DNA of 12,500 nt from Stramonita haemastoma (GCA_030674155.1 CM060334.1:38711234-38723733); one strand, 5' to 3'. Positions 1 through 8,070 are shown, numbered from the stretch's first letter. The notes: a model not told the origin generated them from the sequence alone. A program made the numbers and translations.

Positions 1-261
1 CTATATTCTCTCCAATATAATGAAGTCTAAAACAGCATTGAATAGTGGGATTTTTTAGACTTACGAATGTAGTTCATGATGTAAAAACGCAACAGCTAGT
101 GGGTATAAAACCGTGTGTCTTTATATTATTATCTTAAATTCTTATATTTGCATTCATAGTACTTTTGAAATGAAAATATTCGTTCAGTGTGTCCTGCAGC
201 AATATGACTTACAGTTGTTTTGGTTCTAAGAAAGTTGAGTACTGAAACTTAAAAAATACAA

Positions 262-263
<2 letters not shown>
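1..263. other. AT-rich unassigned sequence
   Basis: This stretch is AT-rich and has no open frame of useful length, no recognisable repeat and no RNA-gene signature. It leads directly into the (AT)n tract. I see nothing in it that supports a gene. Confidence 0.6.

Positions 264-358
<95 letters not shown>
264..358. repeat. (AT)n microsatellite
   Basis: A pure, uninterrupted alternation of A and T runs for about 95 bp (about 47 copies), then breaks into unique sequence. Such a tract is self-complementary and can extrude cruciforms. The lack of interruptions suggests it is young or actively length-variable, although assembly may have fixed its length arbitrarily. Confidence 0.98.
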
Positions 359-360
<2 letters not shown>

Positions 361-962
361 GACAAACTTAAACCATGTAGCCAGAAAGTCAAAAGAGCAA
401 ATCTATACACAGGTCTTTTTTTTCAAACACACTGTGAATACATAAAGTCTGAATATGTATGTTCGACAGATAGCTTTTAGTATGTTGCCCTGACATTATA
501 AAAAAAACATCACAGAAACCCCAAACCCAACGGAACAAGCCTTTGCTAAGAATGAGAAAAAAACCCGTTATTTTTTTCAACACAGTATCAATAACTGAAT
601 CAGCAAATTAGCACAGTATGGACTGCATGGCCATTTGCCAAACTGCAGAGCCTTGTAAGGATAAGCATTTCCTCCAAGCGGTATCTCATTACGCAAGGCA
701 ATTTTCTAGACAAAATAGAGACCTCTGATTGCTGTAAAGAAGAGAGTTTTTTTCTGGATACGAGAATACGCAGAACGACATCATTGCAGAGCCTATGTCC
801 ACAAATTGCAGGTTTATTCTGGAGTGCTTGTTGGGAGTTTGTGGTCCTCTGCTGTTTCTCACAAAGAGGAAATCAGATGGGAATAGCGTACAGTACACTA
901 GTCTATGGTTTTTCCTGAGAATTTGAGGTTTAGGAATGGGGATGGGAGGGGGGTCAGCAAAC
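359..962. other. Unassigned sequence without a supported gene
   Basis: This is moderately AT-rich and apparently single-copy within the window. A 91-codon open frame lies on the minus strand at 689-964. Its predicted product (starting MFADPPPIPIPKPQ) has no motif I recognise, and its ATG falls at the edge of the following minisatellite, so I treat it as chance. No splice-site pair or polyadenylation context makes an exon convincing here. Confidence 0.5.
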
Positions 963-1867
963 AATCAGTGCAATGATTGTCCAAACTCTGTGGAAATGTC
1001 CAAACCATCAGTGCAATAACTGTCTAAACCCTCAGTGCAACAACATTCCAAACTCTCAATGCAGTTGTCCAAACCCTCAGTGCAATAATTGTCCAAACCC
1101 TCAGTGCAATAATTGTCCAAACCCTCAGTGCAATAATTGTCCAAACCCTCAATGCAATAACTGTCCAAACTCTCAGTGCAATAATCCTTATCCTCAGTGC
1201 AATAACTTTCCAAACCCTCAATGCAATAACTGTCCAAACTCTCAGTGCAATAATCCTTATCCTCAGTGCAATAACTGTCCAAACCCTCAGTGCAATGATT
1301 GTCCAAACTCTGTAGAAATGTCCAAACCCTCAGTGCGATAACTGTCCAATCCCTAAGTGCACTAATCCTTATCCACAGTGCAGTTACTTTCCAAACCCTC
1401 AGTGTAATAATTATTCAAACTCTCAGTGCAATTATCCAAACCCTTATTGCAATAATTAGGTCCAATTGTCCAAACCCTCAGTGCAATAATTGTCCAAACC
1501 CTCAGTGCAATAATCCTTATCCTCAGTGCAATAATTGTCCAAACCCTCAGTGCAATAATCCTTATCAGTGCAATAGCTGTCCAAACCCTCAGTGCAATAA
1601 TCCTTATCATCAGTGCAATAACTGTCCAAACCCTCAGTGCAATGATTGTCCAAACCCTCAGTGCAATAGTCCTTATCATCAGTGCAATAACTGTCCAAAC
1701 CCTCAGTGCAATGATTGTCCAAACCCTCCGTGCAATAATCCTTATCATCAGTGCAATAACTGCCCAAACCCTCAGTGCAATTGTCCAAACCCTCAGTGCA
1801 ATAATAGTCCAAACCCTCAATGCAATAATTGTCCAAACCCTCAATGCAATAACTGTCCAAACCCTCG
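963..1867. repeat. 24/21/18-bp minisatellite with 69-bp higher-order units
   Basis: About 38 to 40 tandem copies of a unit reading tgtccaaaccctcagtgc plus aataat (24 bp). Shorter 21-bp units replace the tgtccaaac part with ccttat or drop aat, and there is at least one 18-bp unit. Three copies at 1611, 1680 and 1749 repeat exactly 69 bp apart (24+24+21), and the first half shows the same 69-bp spacing at 1150 and 1219, so the array is partly organised in higher-order units. Almost all length changes are multiples of three. The plus strand therefore stays open as a Cys-Asn-Asn-Cys-Pro-Asn-Pro-Gln octapeptide repeat from about 973 to 1341. After a degenerate stretch (about 1342-1470, with non-triplet indels near 1455) it is open again to about 1889 in another frame. 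The minus strand is also open as YCTEGLDN and IIALRVWT repeats. Openness in several frames argues that it follows from unit composition rather than coding. A Cys-rich structural protein cannot be fully excluded. Confidence 0.95.
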
Positions 1868-1915
1868 AGTAAGGCCTCAGCAGTTATGAAAGCAGTAAAA
1901 GAATCTGGCGTTGCC

Positions 1916-2364
1916 AAAAGGAAAGCAGAAGGAAGACGTTGATTTTTCTGATATCATTCGTTCTATGTAGCACTCTACCTTAAAAGGAAAGAAGAAAGAA
2001 GACGTTGATTTTTCTGATATCATTCGTTCTTTGTAGCACTCTACCTTAAAAGGAAAGAAGACGTTGATTTTTCTGATATCATTCGTTCTTTGTAGCACTC
2101 TACCTTAAAAGGAAAGAAGACGTTGATTTTTCTGATATCATTCGTTCTTTGTAGCACTCTACCTTAAAAGGAAAGAAGAAAGAAGACGTTGATTTTTCTG
2201 ATATCATTCGTTCTTTGTAGCACTCTACCTAAAAAGGAAAGAAAGAAGACGTTGAATTTTTCTGATATTATTTGTCCTATGTAACACTCTACCTTAAAAG
2301 GAAAGAAGAAAGAAGACGTTGATTTTTTCTGATATTATTTGTCCTATGTAACACTCTATCTTAG
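1916..2364. repeat. Seven-copy satellite, 59/66-bp units
   Basis: The segment gacgttga recurs at 1935, 2001, 2060, 2119, 2185, 2248 and 2315, giving intervals of 66, 59, 59, 66, 63 and 67 bp. Each unit reads aaaggaaagaagacgttgat, then tttttctgatatcattcg, then ttctttgtagcactctacct. The 66-bp units differ from the 59-bp units by an extra 7-bp gaagaaa. Most units carry the 8-bp palindrome tgatatca. The last two copies share tgatatta, tgtcctatg and taacac, marking a subfamily at the right end. The 59-bp period is not a multiple of three, so the open frame across part of it is incidental. It is unrelated in sequence to the minisatellite ending about 50 bp upstream. Confidence 0.96.
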
Positions 2365-2520
2365 GTCAGACTAACCTAAAATCTACAGGGAAAAAAAACA
2401 TTAACCCTTTTTCACAGGCTGGTTGATAAGTTGCATGGCTTTTTTTCCAATGATACTTTTGCTTGACGTTGTTCTATTTAGAATGTTGTTGTTTGTTGTT
2501 GTGATGTGTTTTGTGAGTAT

Positions 2521-2725
2521 GTGTTACGTGTGTGTGTTGTGTGTGTGTTTGTGTATGTATGTATGTATGCGTGCTCGGTGTGCGTGCCTACGGATGTACC
2601 TCTGTGTGTGTTTGTGTGTGTCTGTGTCTGTGTGTCTAAGTGTGTCTCGTGTGTTTGTTTGTGTTTATATGCGTGGTTCTGTGTATATATCAACCTGCTT
2701 TATATGTGCGTGTGTGTGTATGTGA
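2521..2725. repeat. Imperfect (GT)n-rich tract
   Basis: GT/TG alternation is broken by many point changes (tatgtatg, gcgtgc, tctgtgtctg). It reads as an old, degenerating microsatellite compared with the pure tracts elsewhere. The Cys/Val-rich open frames across it are artefacts of the dinucleotide repeat. Alternating purine-pyrimidine sequence of this type is prone to Z-DNA. Confidence 0.9.
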
Positions 2726-3118
2726 GCGCACAAATACCTACGTGAAATAGGGTAAATGCGTCAGCAGAACGTGGTCACTCCACAGGTAGTAGGTGTGTTC
2801 ATAATTATGAGGATGCAATCCTGTTCTTTGTTCTTTGTTGGCTGTTGTGTAGAGGGTCTATTTCTGGGCAGTCATCCAGTGCACAGGTATACATTGTCCA
2901 AACAAAAGCCAAGCCACACAGTGGCCTCCTCCCTTAGCGTGGGAGGAGGAGGACTGACTCTGCTGGTAAACAGGCTTTGGCTCAGCTTACTGACTTTCTT
3001 AGAGGGCTGAGCTGCAAAATATCCAGTGGATTGGGTTTCCATTTTTTCCAGGGAGGGACTGAAAGATCGGGTAACTGAATCCATGGAGTGCCCGTAGGCT
3101 ACAAAGATGTTTTGCAAG
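2726..3118. other. Unassigned sequence with one short hairpin
   Basis: No gene is supported here. The one structure I see is a perfect 9-bp inverted repeat, cctcctccc at 2925-2933 and gggaggagg at 2941-2949, with a 7-base loop. No T-run follows it and no gene precedes it, so I do not call it a terminator. Confidence 0.5.
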
Positions 3119-3337
3119 CGCAGACACAGACACAGGTACACATACACACACACGCACGCACGCACACACTCACGCACGCACACACACACTACACGTACGG
3201 GCACACACACACACGCGTACGTACGCACAGATACACACAGAGACGCACGCACACACGCACGCACGTATGCCGACACCCCCATACACAGATACACACACAC
3301 AAAGACGCACGCACGTACGCACGAGCACGCACACAAC

Positions 3338-3372
<35 letters not shown>

Positions 3373-3388
3373 AAACACACACACACTA
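3119..3388. repeat. Compound (CA)n/(CACG)n microsatellite
   Basis: CA repeats are interspersed with CACG, CGTACG and short interruptions. The left part is rich in gcacgcac and the right part is nearly pure CA. The CG dinucleotides persist despite the CpG decay expected under methylation, which fits low or mosaic methylation as known for many invertebrates. The open frames over it on both strands (His/Thr-rich and Cys/Val-rich) are repeat artefacts. Confidence 0.95.
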
Positions 3389-3508
3389 CCACCATCACTA
3401 CCACACTAGAAACCTTACCAAACAAAATTCTTGTTTTCCTATGAAGACGGTAAAAAACAGTCTTAAAAACAGACCACATGGTCTTCGGTTTCCTTTTTCA
3501 TTCCTCAT

Positions 3509-4194
<686 letters not shown>

Positions 4195-4236
4195 GGGAAG
4201 GAAGGAAGGAAGGAAGGAATGAAGGAAGGAGGAAGA
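4195..4236. repeat. (GGAA)n microsatellite
   Basis: About ten tetranucleotide units of gaag/ggaa, with one interruption (gaat) and slippage near the right end. It is all purine on the plus strand. Confidence 0.92.
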
Positions 4237-4278
4237 CTACAGAGGTAATTGCTCAGTTTATCCTCACCCGTGGGGGCT

Positions 4279-4422
4279 TCATCGGCGAGCTTTTGTCCCC
4301 CAGTTCATGGCCTTTTCACTGGGGTCCACAAAGGAGAAAATTGCAGGAATCTTCCGTCTTACCTCATTCCAATACAAAGGTCCGTGATTCTTTCTGAAAT
4401 CCTCCACGTCGTTTGTGCGGAG
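4279..4422 (-). pseudogene. Possible exon-like open frame or remnant, unidentified
   Basis: On the minus strand, 47 codons lie open between stop codons at 4423-4425 and 4279-4281, with no ATG near the start. The translation has mixed, non-repetitive composition, including DVEDFRKNHGPLYWNE then VRRKIPAIFSFVDPSEKAM. It looks more protein-like than the simple-repeat frames around it, and the local sequence is more GC-balanced than its neighbours. A good 5' splice donor context, GAG|GTAAGA, sits inside it with the boundary at 4363/4362 on the minus strand. I do not recognise the protein. It could be a short exon, a decayed transposon piece, or chance, since 47 open codons is weak evidence. An alternative plus-strand frame at 4249-4446 is open too but looks less convincing. 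Confidence 0.18.
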
Positions 4423-4506
4423 TTAGGCCCAGCTGTGTGCTCTTAGAGATCAATCAGTGTAATTGTCCACAACTTTGATGATGGCTCATGAAGGCAGTAC
4501 ACACTA

Positions 4507-4590
4507 GGGTTTTTTTTTTGGGGTGGGGGGGGGGGGGTGGCGGGGGGGGGGGGTGGGTGAGGGGGGGGTAGGGGTGGAGGGGGTGGGGGT
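4507..4590 (+). repeat. G-rich tract with quadruplex potential
   Basis: A ten-T run (4510-4519) leads into about 70 bases that are almost all G, broken by single T, A or C bases (for example ggggtggggg, gtggcgggg, gaggggggggtagggg). There are far more than four G3+ runs with one- to three-base loops, which fits the usual G-quadruplex pattern on the plus strand. No promoter or gene is visible beside it. Homopolymer lengths here are likely to be unreliable in the assembly. Confidence 0.85.
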
Positions 4591-4841
4591 TGTTTCAGAC
4601 AGGGTAGGAAAGAAAGAAAGCAGACGGTGATTATCTCAATGTTCTCCCCACTTCCTGTGTGGCATGCGCAGTCTTGCGTAAGAGTGGTTGAGGGGAGAAA
4701 CTTCAGGCACAAAATGAAGGAGAAGTAGGTTCAGCAGGCTGGCTAGAAGTTTTTTTTTTTTTTTACAACCTTCTTTTGGTCAGTACTTACTTTAGTCATT
4801 CAGGAACAGTACCAGTTCAAATAAATGAGTATTTAAACTTA

Positions 4842-4997
4842 CACACACACACACATTTATATTATACATATTATATATGTATGTGTATATATATGTATGT
4901 ATGTGTATATATAGTATACATATTATATTTATATATTACATTATATTATATATAATTATTATATATATATATATGTACATATATATATATGTATGTA
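4842..4997. repeat. Compound (CA)n to TA/TATG-rich tract
   Basis: A short (CA)7 run (about 4842-4855) passes into about 140 bp of tata, tatg and atac blocks including several pure (TA)n stretches. It is imperfect and looks like an old (TA)n/(TATG)n microsatellite. The Ile/Tyr-rich open frame across it is not a gene. Confidence 0.88.
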
Positions 4998-5062
4998 CGT
5001 TTGCGAATTCAAATTGTTATCAGGGTTACAAAATAAAATATGCCAAGACTAAATTTGCTTTT

Positions 5063-5099
5063 CCCCCCCTCCAACCCCCCCCTCCAATCCCCCCACCCA
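5063..5099. repeat. C-rich tract
   Basis: Runs of six to eight C separated by ttccaa-like spacers, giving four or more C-runs. The minus strand therefore fits a loose quadruplex pattern, and the plus strand could form an i-motif. A further run of about 13 C lies at 5160-5172. Confidence 0.7.
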
Positions 5100-5188
5100 G
5101 CTTATCACTACAGAACGAACCCACATTGGTCATTCATAACAACTTCACACAGGTGAAGGACCCCCCCCCCCTCCGTCCACACACAAAT

Positions 5189-5269
5189 GAGGAAACAAAG
5201 AGGTAGAAGAAGACAGAAAGGGAAAGGGGTGTTGAGGAGGGGAAGAGAAGAGAGGAGAGAAGTGAAGGG
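5189..5269. repeat. Purine-rich low-complexity tract
   Basis: About 80 bases are nearly all A and G on the plus strand (gaggaaac, gaagaagacag, ggggaagagaagag). There is no regular period and no coding content. Confidence 0.7.
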
Positions 5270-5560
5270 TGTATGTATGTATACATGTACAGCCTGACTG
5301 TTATCTCCTTAACACCACACTAAGCCCTGTTCATCTGGCCAGCCAAGTATCTTAATCTCCGCATGATCTCCAAGTGATGATGTAGGATTGGCAGAGTTTT
5401 GTGTGTTTTGTGGGGGGATTTTTTGTGTTGTTTTGTTTGCTCTGTTGCTGTCATGACAAGTGTGTAAATTCTGCTTTTGAGGTTTTTTTTCCCCTGTGTG
5501 TTTTTTTTTGGAGGGGGGGGGGTATGTTTGGTGTTTTTTTTTTGCATACTCTTTTTCATA

Positions 5561-5701
5561 GAAAGGAAAGAAAGAAAGAGAGGGTGAGAAAGAGACAAGA
5601 GGAGAAGGGAGAGGGAGGGAGGGAGGGGGGGAGAGAGAGGAGGAGGAGGAGGGAAGAGGAGGGAGAGAGAAAGGTGAGAGAGAGGAGAGGGAGAGAGAGA
5701 G

Positions 5702-5767
<66 letters not shown>

Positions 5768-5794
5768 GAGAGAGAGGAGAGAGAGAGAGAGAGA
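5561..5794. repeat. Long GA-rich polypurine block
   Basis: About 230 bp of A and G with only a few pyrimidine breaks. It starts as gaaag-type repeats, passes through gggagggaggg and gaggagg blocks, and ends in (GA)n with regular gaggaga insertions. A G-run of 9-10 lies upstream near 5513-5522. The block has triplex potential, and the Arg/Glu and Ser/Leu frames over it are artefacts. It abuts SINE-derived sequence on its right (5872 onward). Confidence 0.93.
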
Positions 5795-5871
5795 TATTCA
5801 AAGTTGAAAAGATGGGTGGGGCATATGGACATGACTCTTTGTTACTTTTGTCTTCGTTCCTCGGCTAGAGC

Positions 5872-5958
5872 CTCGAGGTTCACCAATGGTGACATTTTGC
5901 GTATGTGGACCGCTTAACCACCATTAAAAGTAGCCGCATCGTCTTCGCGGATGATGTC
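5872..5958 (-). mobile_element. SINE-body fragment, minus orientation
   Basis: Read on the minus strand, this contains gatgcggctac, aatggtggttaagcgg, then catacgcaaaatgtcac. It aligns over about 80 bases with the plus-strand segment at 7174-7254 (gaatgcggctac, agtggtggtaaaagcg, gcatccgcgaaat-ctcac), with scattered substitutions and small gaps. From memory, both resemble the 3' body of a common mollusc SINE with a ggctgcctacatggcggggt-like core. It lies on the same strand as the SINE at 6134-6338 and could be the 3' part of that same insertion, with about 175 bp of decayed sequence between. Confidence 0.6.
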
Positions 5959-6133
5959 CAAACATGTGCATTTTTTTTCAAATTTTATCATTAGTTTCTA
6001 TCGGGAATTCATGGCCTGCTCATTTGAGAGATGGAACTTCAGTCTCAAGACTTGAGAAAACATTGATGTCCAACTTAAGAAATGATGAGTGGCATTTTGG
6101 AATACCACAACATTGTTTTAGACGATGACGGTT

Positions 6134-6338
6134 TTAACGCGTGAGCAAGATGTTCTGTGTGCGCTTTGCAAAGGGACCTGGGTTTAAGTCTCATCTGAAG
6201 GACTTTAGAGGCAGTGAAAATTGGCGCTGATGTTAACTCCAGGGGAAAAAATCCTCTTGAAGGGGGCTTCTCGGTGGCGGCTCGAACCTACACCGTCAGA
6301 TTTGGAGCTCAGTGCTCTGTCACTAGGCTGATCCACCC
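6134..6338 (-). mobile_element. tRNA-headed SINE, minus orientation
   Basis: On the minus strand the head starts about 6338 with gggtggatcagcctagtgac and agagcactgagc, which matches a Pol III A-box arrangement. It continues to aggttcgagcc (6279-6289 on the plus strand as ggctcgaacct), a good B-box. After about 70 bp of head, the body contains agtccttcagatgagac then ttaaacccaggtccc (plus-strand 6173-6212). From memory this resembles the conserved TCCTTCGGATGAGAC...AAACCGAGGTCCC core of many mollusc and other marine-invertebrate SINEs. The body ends near cagaacatcttgc (6145-6157), a piece that recurs at 7645-7657. The element has many point changes relative to the remembered consensus, so it is old. 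It is not a functional tRNA: the arms do not pair as a normal cloverleaf would require. Confidence 0.75.
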
Positions 6339-6499
6339 ACCCCTGTTATCTAAAAAAGCTTGAATGTCATGAACTAAATCAATTTGATAGTAGTCAGGTG
6401 AAGCATTTTTTAAAACAAACATGCAGTCGGTGATACGTGTTTTTTCGAATCTCCATAACGGTGTCACGAAGATGGCTGAAATGTGTATTATATATACAC

Positions 6500-6802
6500 G
6501 GGACGGGATAACTCAGTGGTCAGAGCACTCGCTTTCCCCAAGCTAAGGTTTAAGCAGCATCGAGCGTGGTTACCAAGTCAATGGGTGACCGTTTGCATGG
6601 ATTGGCTTCAGTCCCCTGTTCACCCAGACTGTAAAATTATAGGTACCTGCCCTCTTCAGGGACAGGATGGTAAAATAGCGAGGGAGAGCCAGGGGGATGG
6701 GCACCGCCCTCAAATGCTGGCCTCTGGAGAAGTTGATATCTGTGACACCTCGCTCTCCAACGACCACAAGCTTATGGTACACCTTTACCTTTCCCTTTTA
6801 CA
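6500..6802 (+). mobile_element. tRNA-headed SINE, plus orientation, apparently near full length
   Basis: The element opens with gggacgggataactcagtgg followed by tcagagcactcgc, a clear Pol III A-box in a tRNA-like head. The expected B-box is badly degraded (aaggtttaagcagc near 6545-6560). The body contains tggttaccaagtcaatgggt, cacccagactgtaaaat, ggtacctgccctcttcaggg, gacacctcgctctccaacga, then ccacaagcttatggtacacc. It finishes in a tail of acctttacctttccctttta. The ordered blocks and pyrimidine tail match a SINE family I remember from gastropod genomes (unchecked). No clear target-site duplication is visible. The open frame starting at 6483 runs through the element into the GT repeat and is not a gene. 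Confidence 0.8.
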
Positions 6803-6881
6803 AAGGATCACAGTTCTCTTTCAATACTGTGACGAGATCTGTTTCAACTCGTGGTGTTTGGAAAACAAAGGCATCACAGGT

Positions 6882-6927
6882 GGTTGTGTGGTTGTGTGTG
6901 TGTGTGTGTGTGTGTGGTGTGGTGTGT

Positions 6928-6992
<65 letters not shown>
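6882..6992. repeat. (GT)n microsatellite
   Basis: About 110 bp of GT, imperfect in the first part (ggttgtgtgg, gtggtgtgg) and pure for the last 60 bp or so. It follows the plus-strand SINE by about 80 bp. Confidence 0.97.
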
Positions 6993-6994
<2 letters not shown>

Positions 6995-7173
6995 CTGACC
7001 CTGTATCACATGACAGCAACTAACGTAAGCGTGAGGTCAGACAGGAAGACATGGGGAAGGCATATCATTTTACTTTCGTGGGGGAAACTGTACCCCCCCA
7101 CCACTGTTTGTGACTGAAAGAAAGTCTGAAAAATAACTTTTGAAAGGAGAGGATGTTTTACCCGTTTTTACAC

Positions 7174-7254
7174 ATCCCCGAAGTCAGAATGCGGCTACCT
7201 CAGTGGTGGTAAAAGCGATCGCATCCGCGAAATCTCACTACATGTAAACTTGGA
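7174..7254 (+). mobile_element. SINE-body fragment, plus orientation
   Basis: Contains catccccgaagtcagaatg, cggctacctcagtggtggt, then aaaagcgatcgcatccgcg and aaatctcactacatg. It aligns with the reverse complement of 5872-5958 over its length, so this is a second copy of the same repeat in the opposite orientation. The ggctacctcagtgg block looks like an A-box, but position and similarity favour the 3' body of the SINE family. No head or tail is preserved. Confidence 0.6.
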
Positions 7255-7442
7255 ACTGTAGTAGTAGAGAAACAAAACATGTTTTATTTATTTATTCAAA
7301 AACGAAGTATAACTTTTGCAGGTTGTTATTAAATGCTTACTGTGCAGATAAAGGCATTGCGTCCTCATCAGTCACTTAAAGACCTGTTGTGTGTACAAAA
7401 AACTGAAATCCTCATCCTGATAAGTTATTCAATGAGGACAAG

Positions 7443-7448
<6 letters not shown>

Positions 7449-7487
<39 letters not shown>

Positions 7488-7506
7488 GTGTGTGTGTGTG
7501 TGTGTG
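7449..7506. repeat. (GT)n microsatellite
   Basis: About 58 bp of pure GT with one missing G near 7487. The Cys/Val open frames across it are artefacts. Confidence 0.97.
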
Positions 7507-7611
7507 ATTTATTATTTTATTCTTATATCGAGGTACAGAATAGCATCATGTGTTTTTCATCGGTCAGTGTGTATGCAGTTTGTAATCTGTATTGTTCCAC
7601 GGCACACGATG

Positions 7612-7657
7612 CTACTTTACGAAGGGAACAGGATTAACGTGTGCGCAAGATGTTCTG
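7612..7657 (-). mobile_element. Short SINE fragment truncated at a GA tract
   Basis: The 24 bases at 7634-7657 (ending gcaagatgttctg) match 6134-6157 at 22 of 24 positions, in the same orientation as the minus-strand SINE. The preceding acaggat also resembles my recollection of that family's body. The similarity stops exactly where the GA microsatellite begins at 7657. Confidence 0.5.
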
Positions 7658-7820
7658 AGAGGGAGAGAGGAGAGAGAGAGAGAGGAGAGAGAGAAGAGAA
7701 GAGAGAGGAAGAAGAGAGAGAGGAGAGACGAGGAGAGAGGAGGAGAGGGAGGAGAGACAGAGAGACACAGAGAGAGGACAGAGAGAGCAGAGAGAGAGAC
7801 AGAGAGAGACAGACAGACAG
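7657..7820. repeat. GA-rich polypurine tract ending in (GACA)n
   Basis: About 164 bp of gaga and gagga blocks with sporadic single-base changes, turning into gacagagaga and then gacagacagacag at its right end. The Arg/Glu-rich frames are not genes. Confidence 0.95.
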
Positions 7821-7921
7821 TAACATGGAGGAAAGAAACAAGGGCACATAAAACAAAGCCTCAAAGAATGGCAAACTAACTCACTCACACACAAAAGATG
7901 GTACGCCGATATCGATACAGT

Positions 7922-8070
7922 CACACACACACACACATCACACACATCACACACAACACACACACAACACACACACACACACCACACACATACACACACA
8001 CACACACACACACAGCACACACACGTACACACACACACACGCACACACACACGTACACACACACGTACAC

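Noticed and set aside
963..1867. CRISPR-like array, because of short regular repeats
   Set aside because: There are no unique spacers between repeats. The units are directly tandem with small variants, and the context is eukaryotic.
1916..2364. CRISPR-like array with a conserved palindrome
   Set aside because: The whole 59/66-bp unit is conserved with no variable spacer, so it is a tandem satellite.
2925..2949. Rho-independent terminator-like hairpin
   Set aside because: The stem is perfect, but there is no following T-run and no upstream gene, and the setting is eukaryotic.
2423..3010. Open frames of 71-100 codons over the GT-rich tract, and an 84-codon frame after it
   Set aside because: The Cys/Val and His/Thr content comes directly from GT/CA dinucleotides, and the 2756-3010 frame has no recognisable motif or splice context.
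5320..5868. 170-codon minus-strand and 155-codon plus-strand frames
   Set aside because: They are Ser/Leu and Arg/Glu translations of the polypurine block with short unique ends. Neither has a domain signal.
6268..6338. Possible tRNA gene on the minus strand
   Set aside because: A-box and B-box are present, but acceptor and anticodon stems do not pair convincingly and a SINE core follows, so this is a SINE head.
6483..7023. 171-codon plus-strand frame that looks protein-like in its first half
   Set aside because: It runs through a tRNA-headed SINE and into the GT microsatellite, so it is a translation of a non-coding mobile element.
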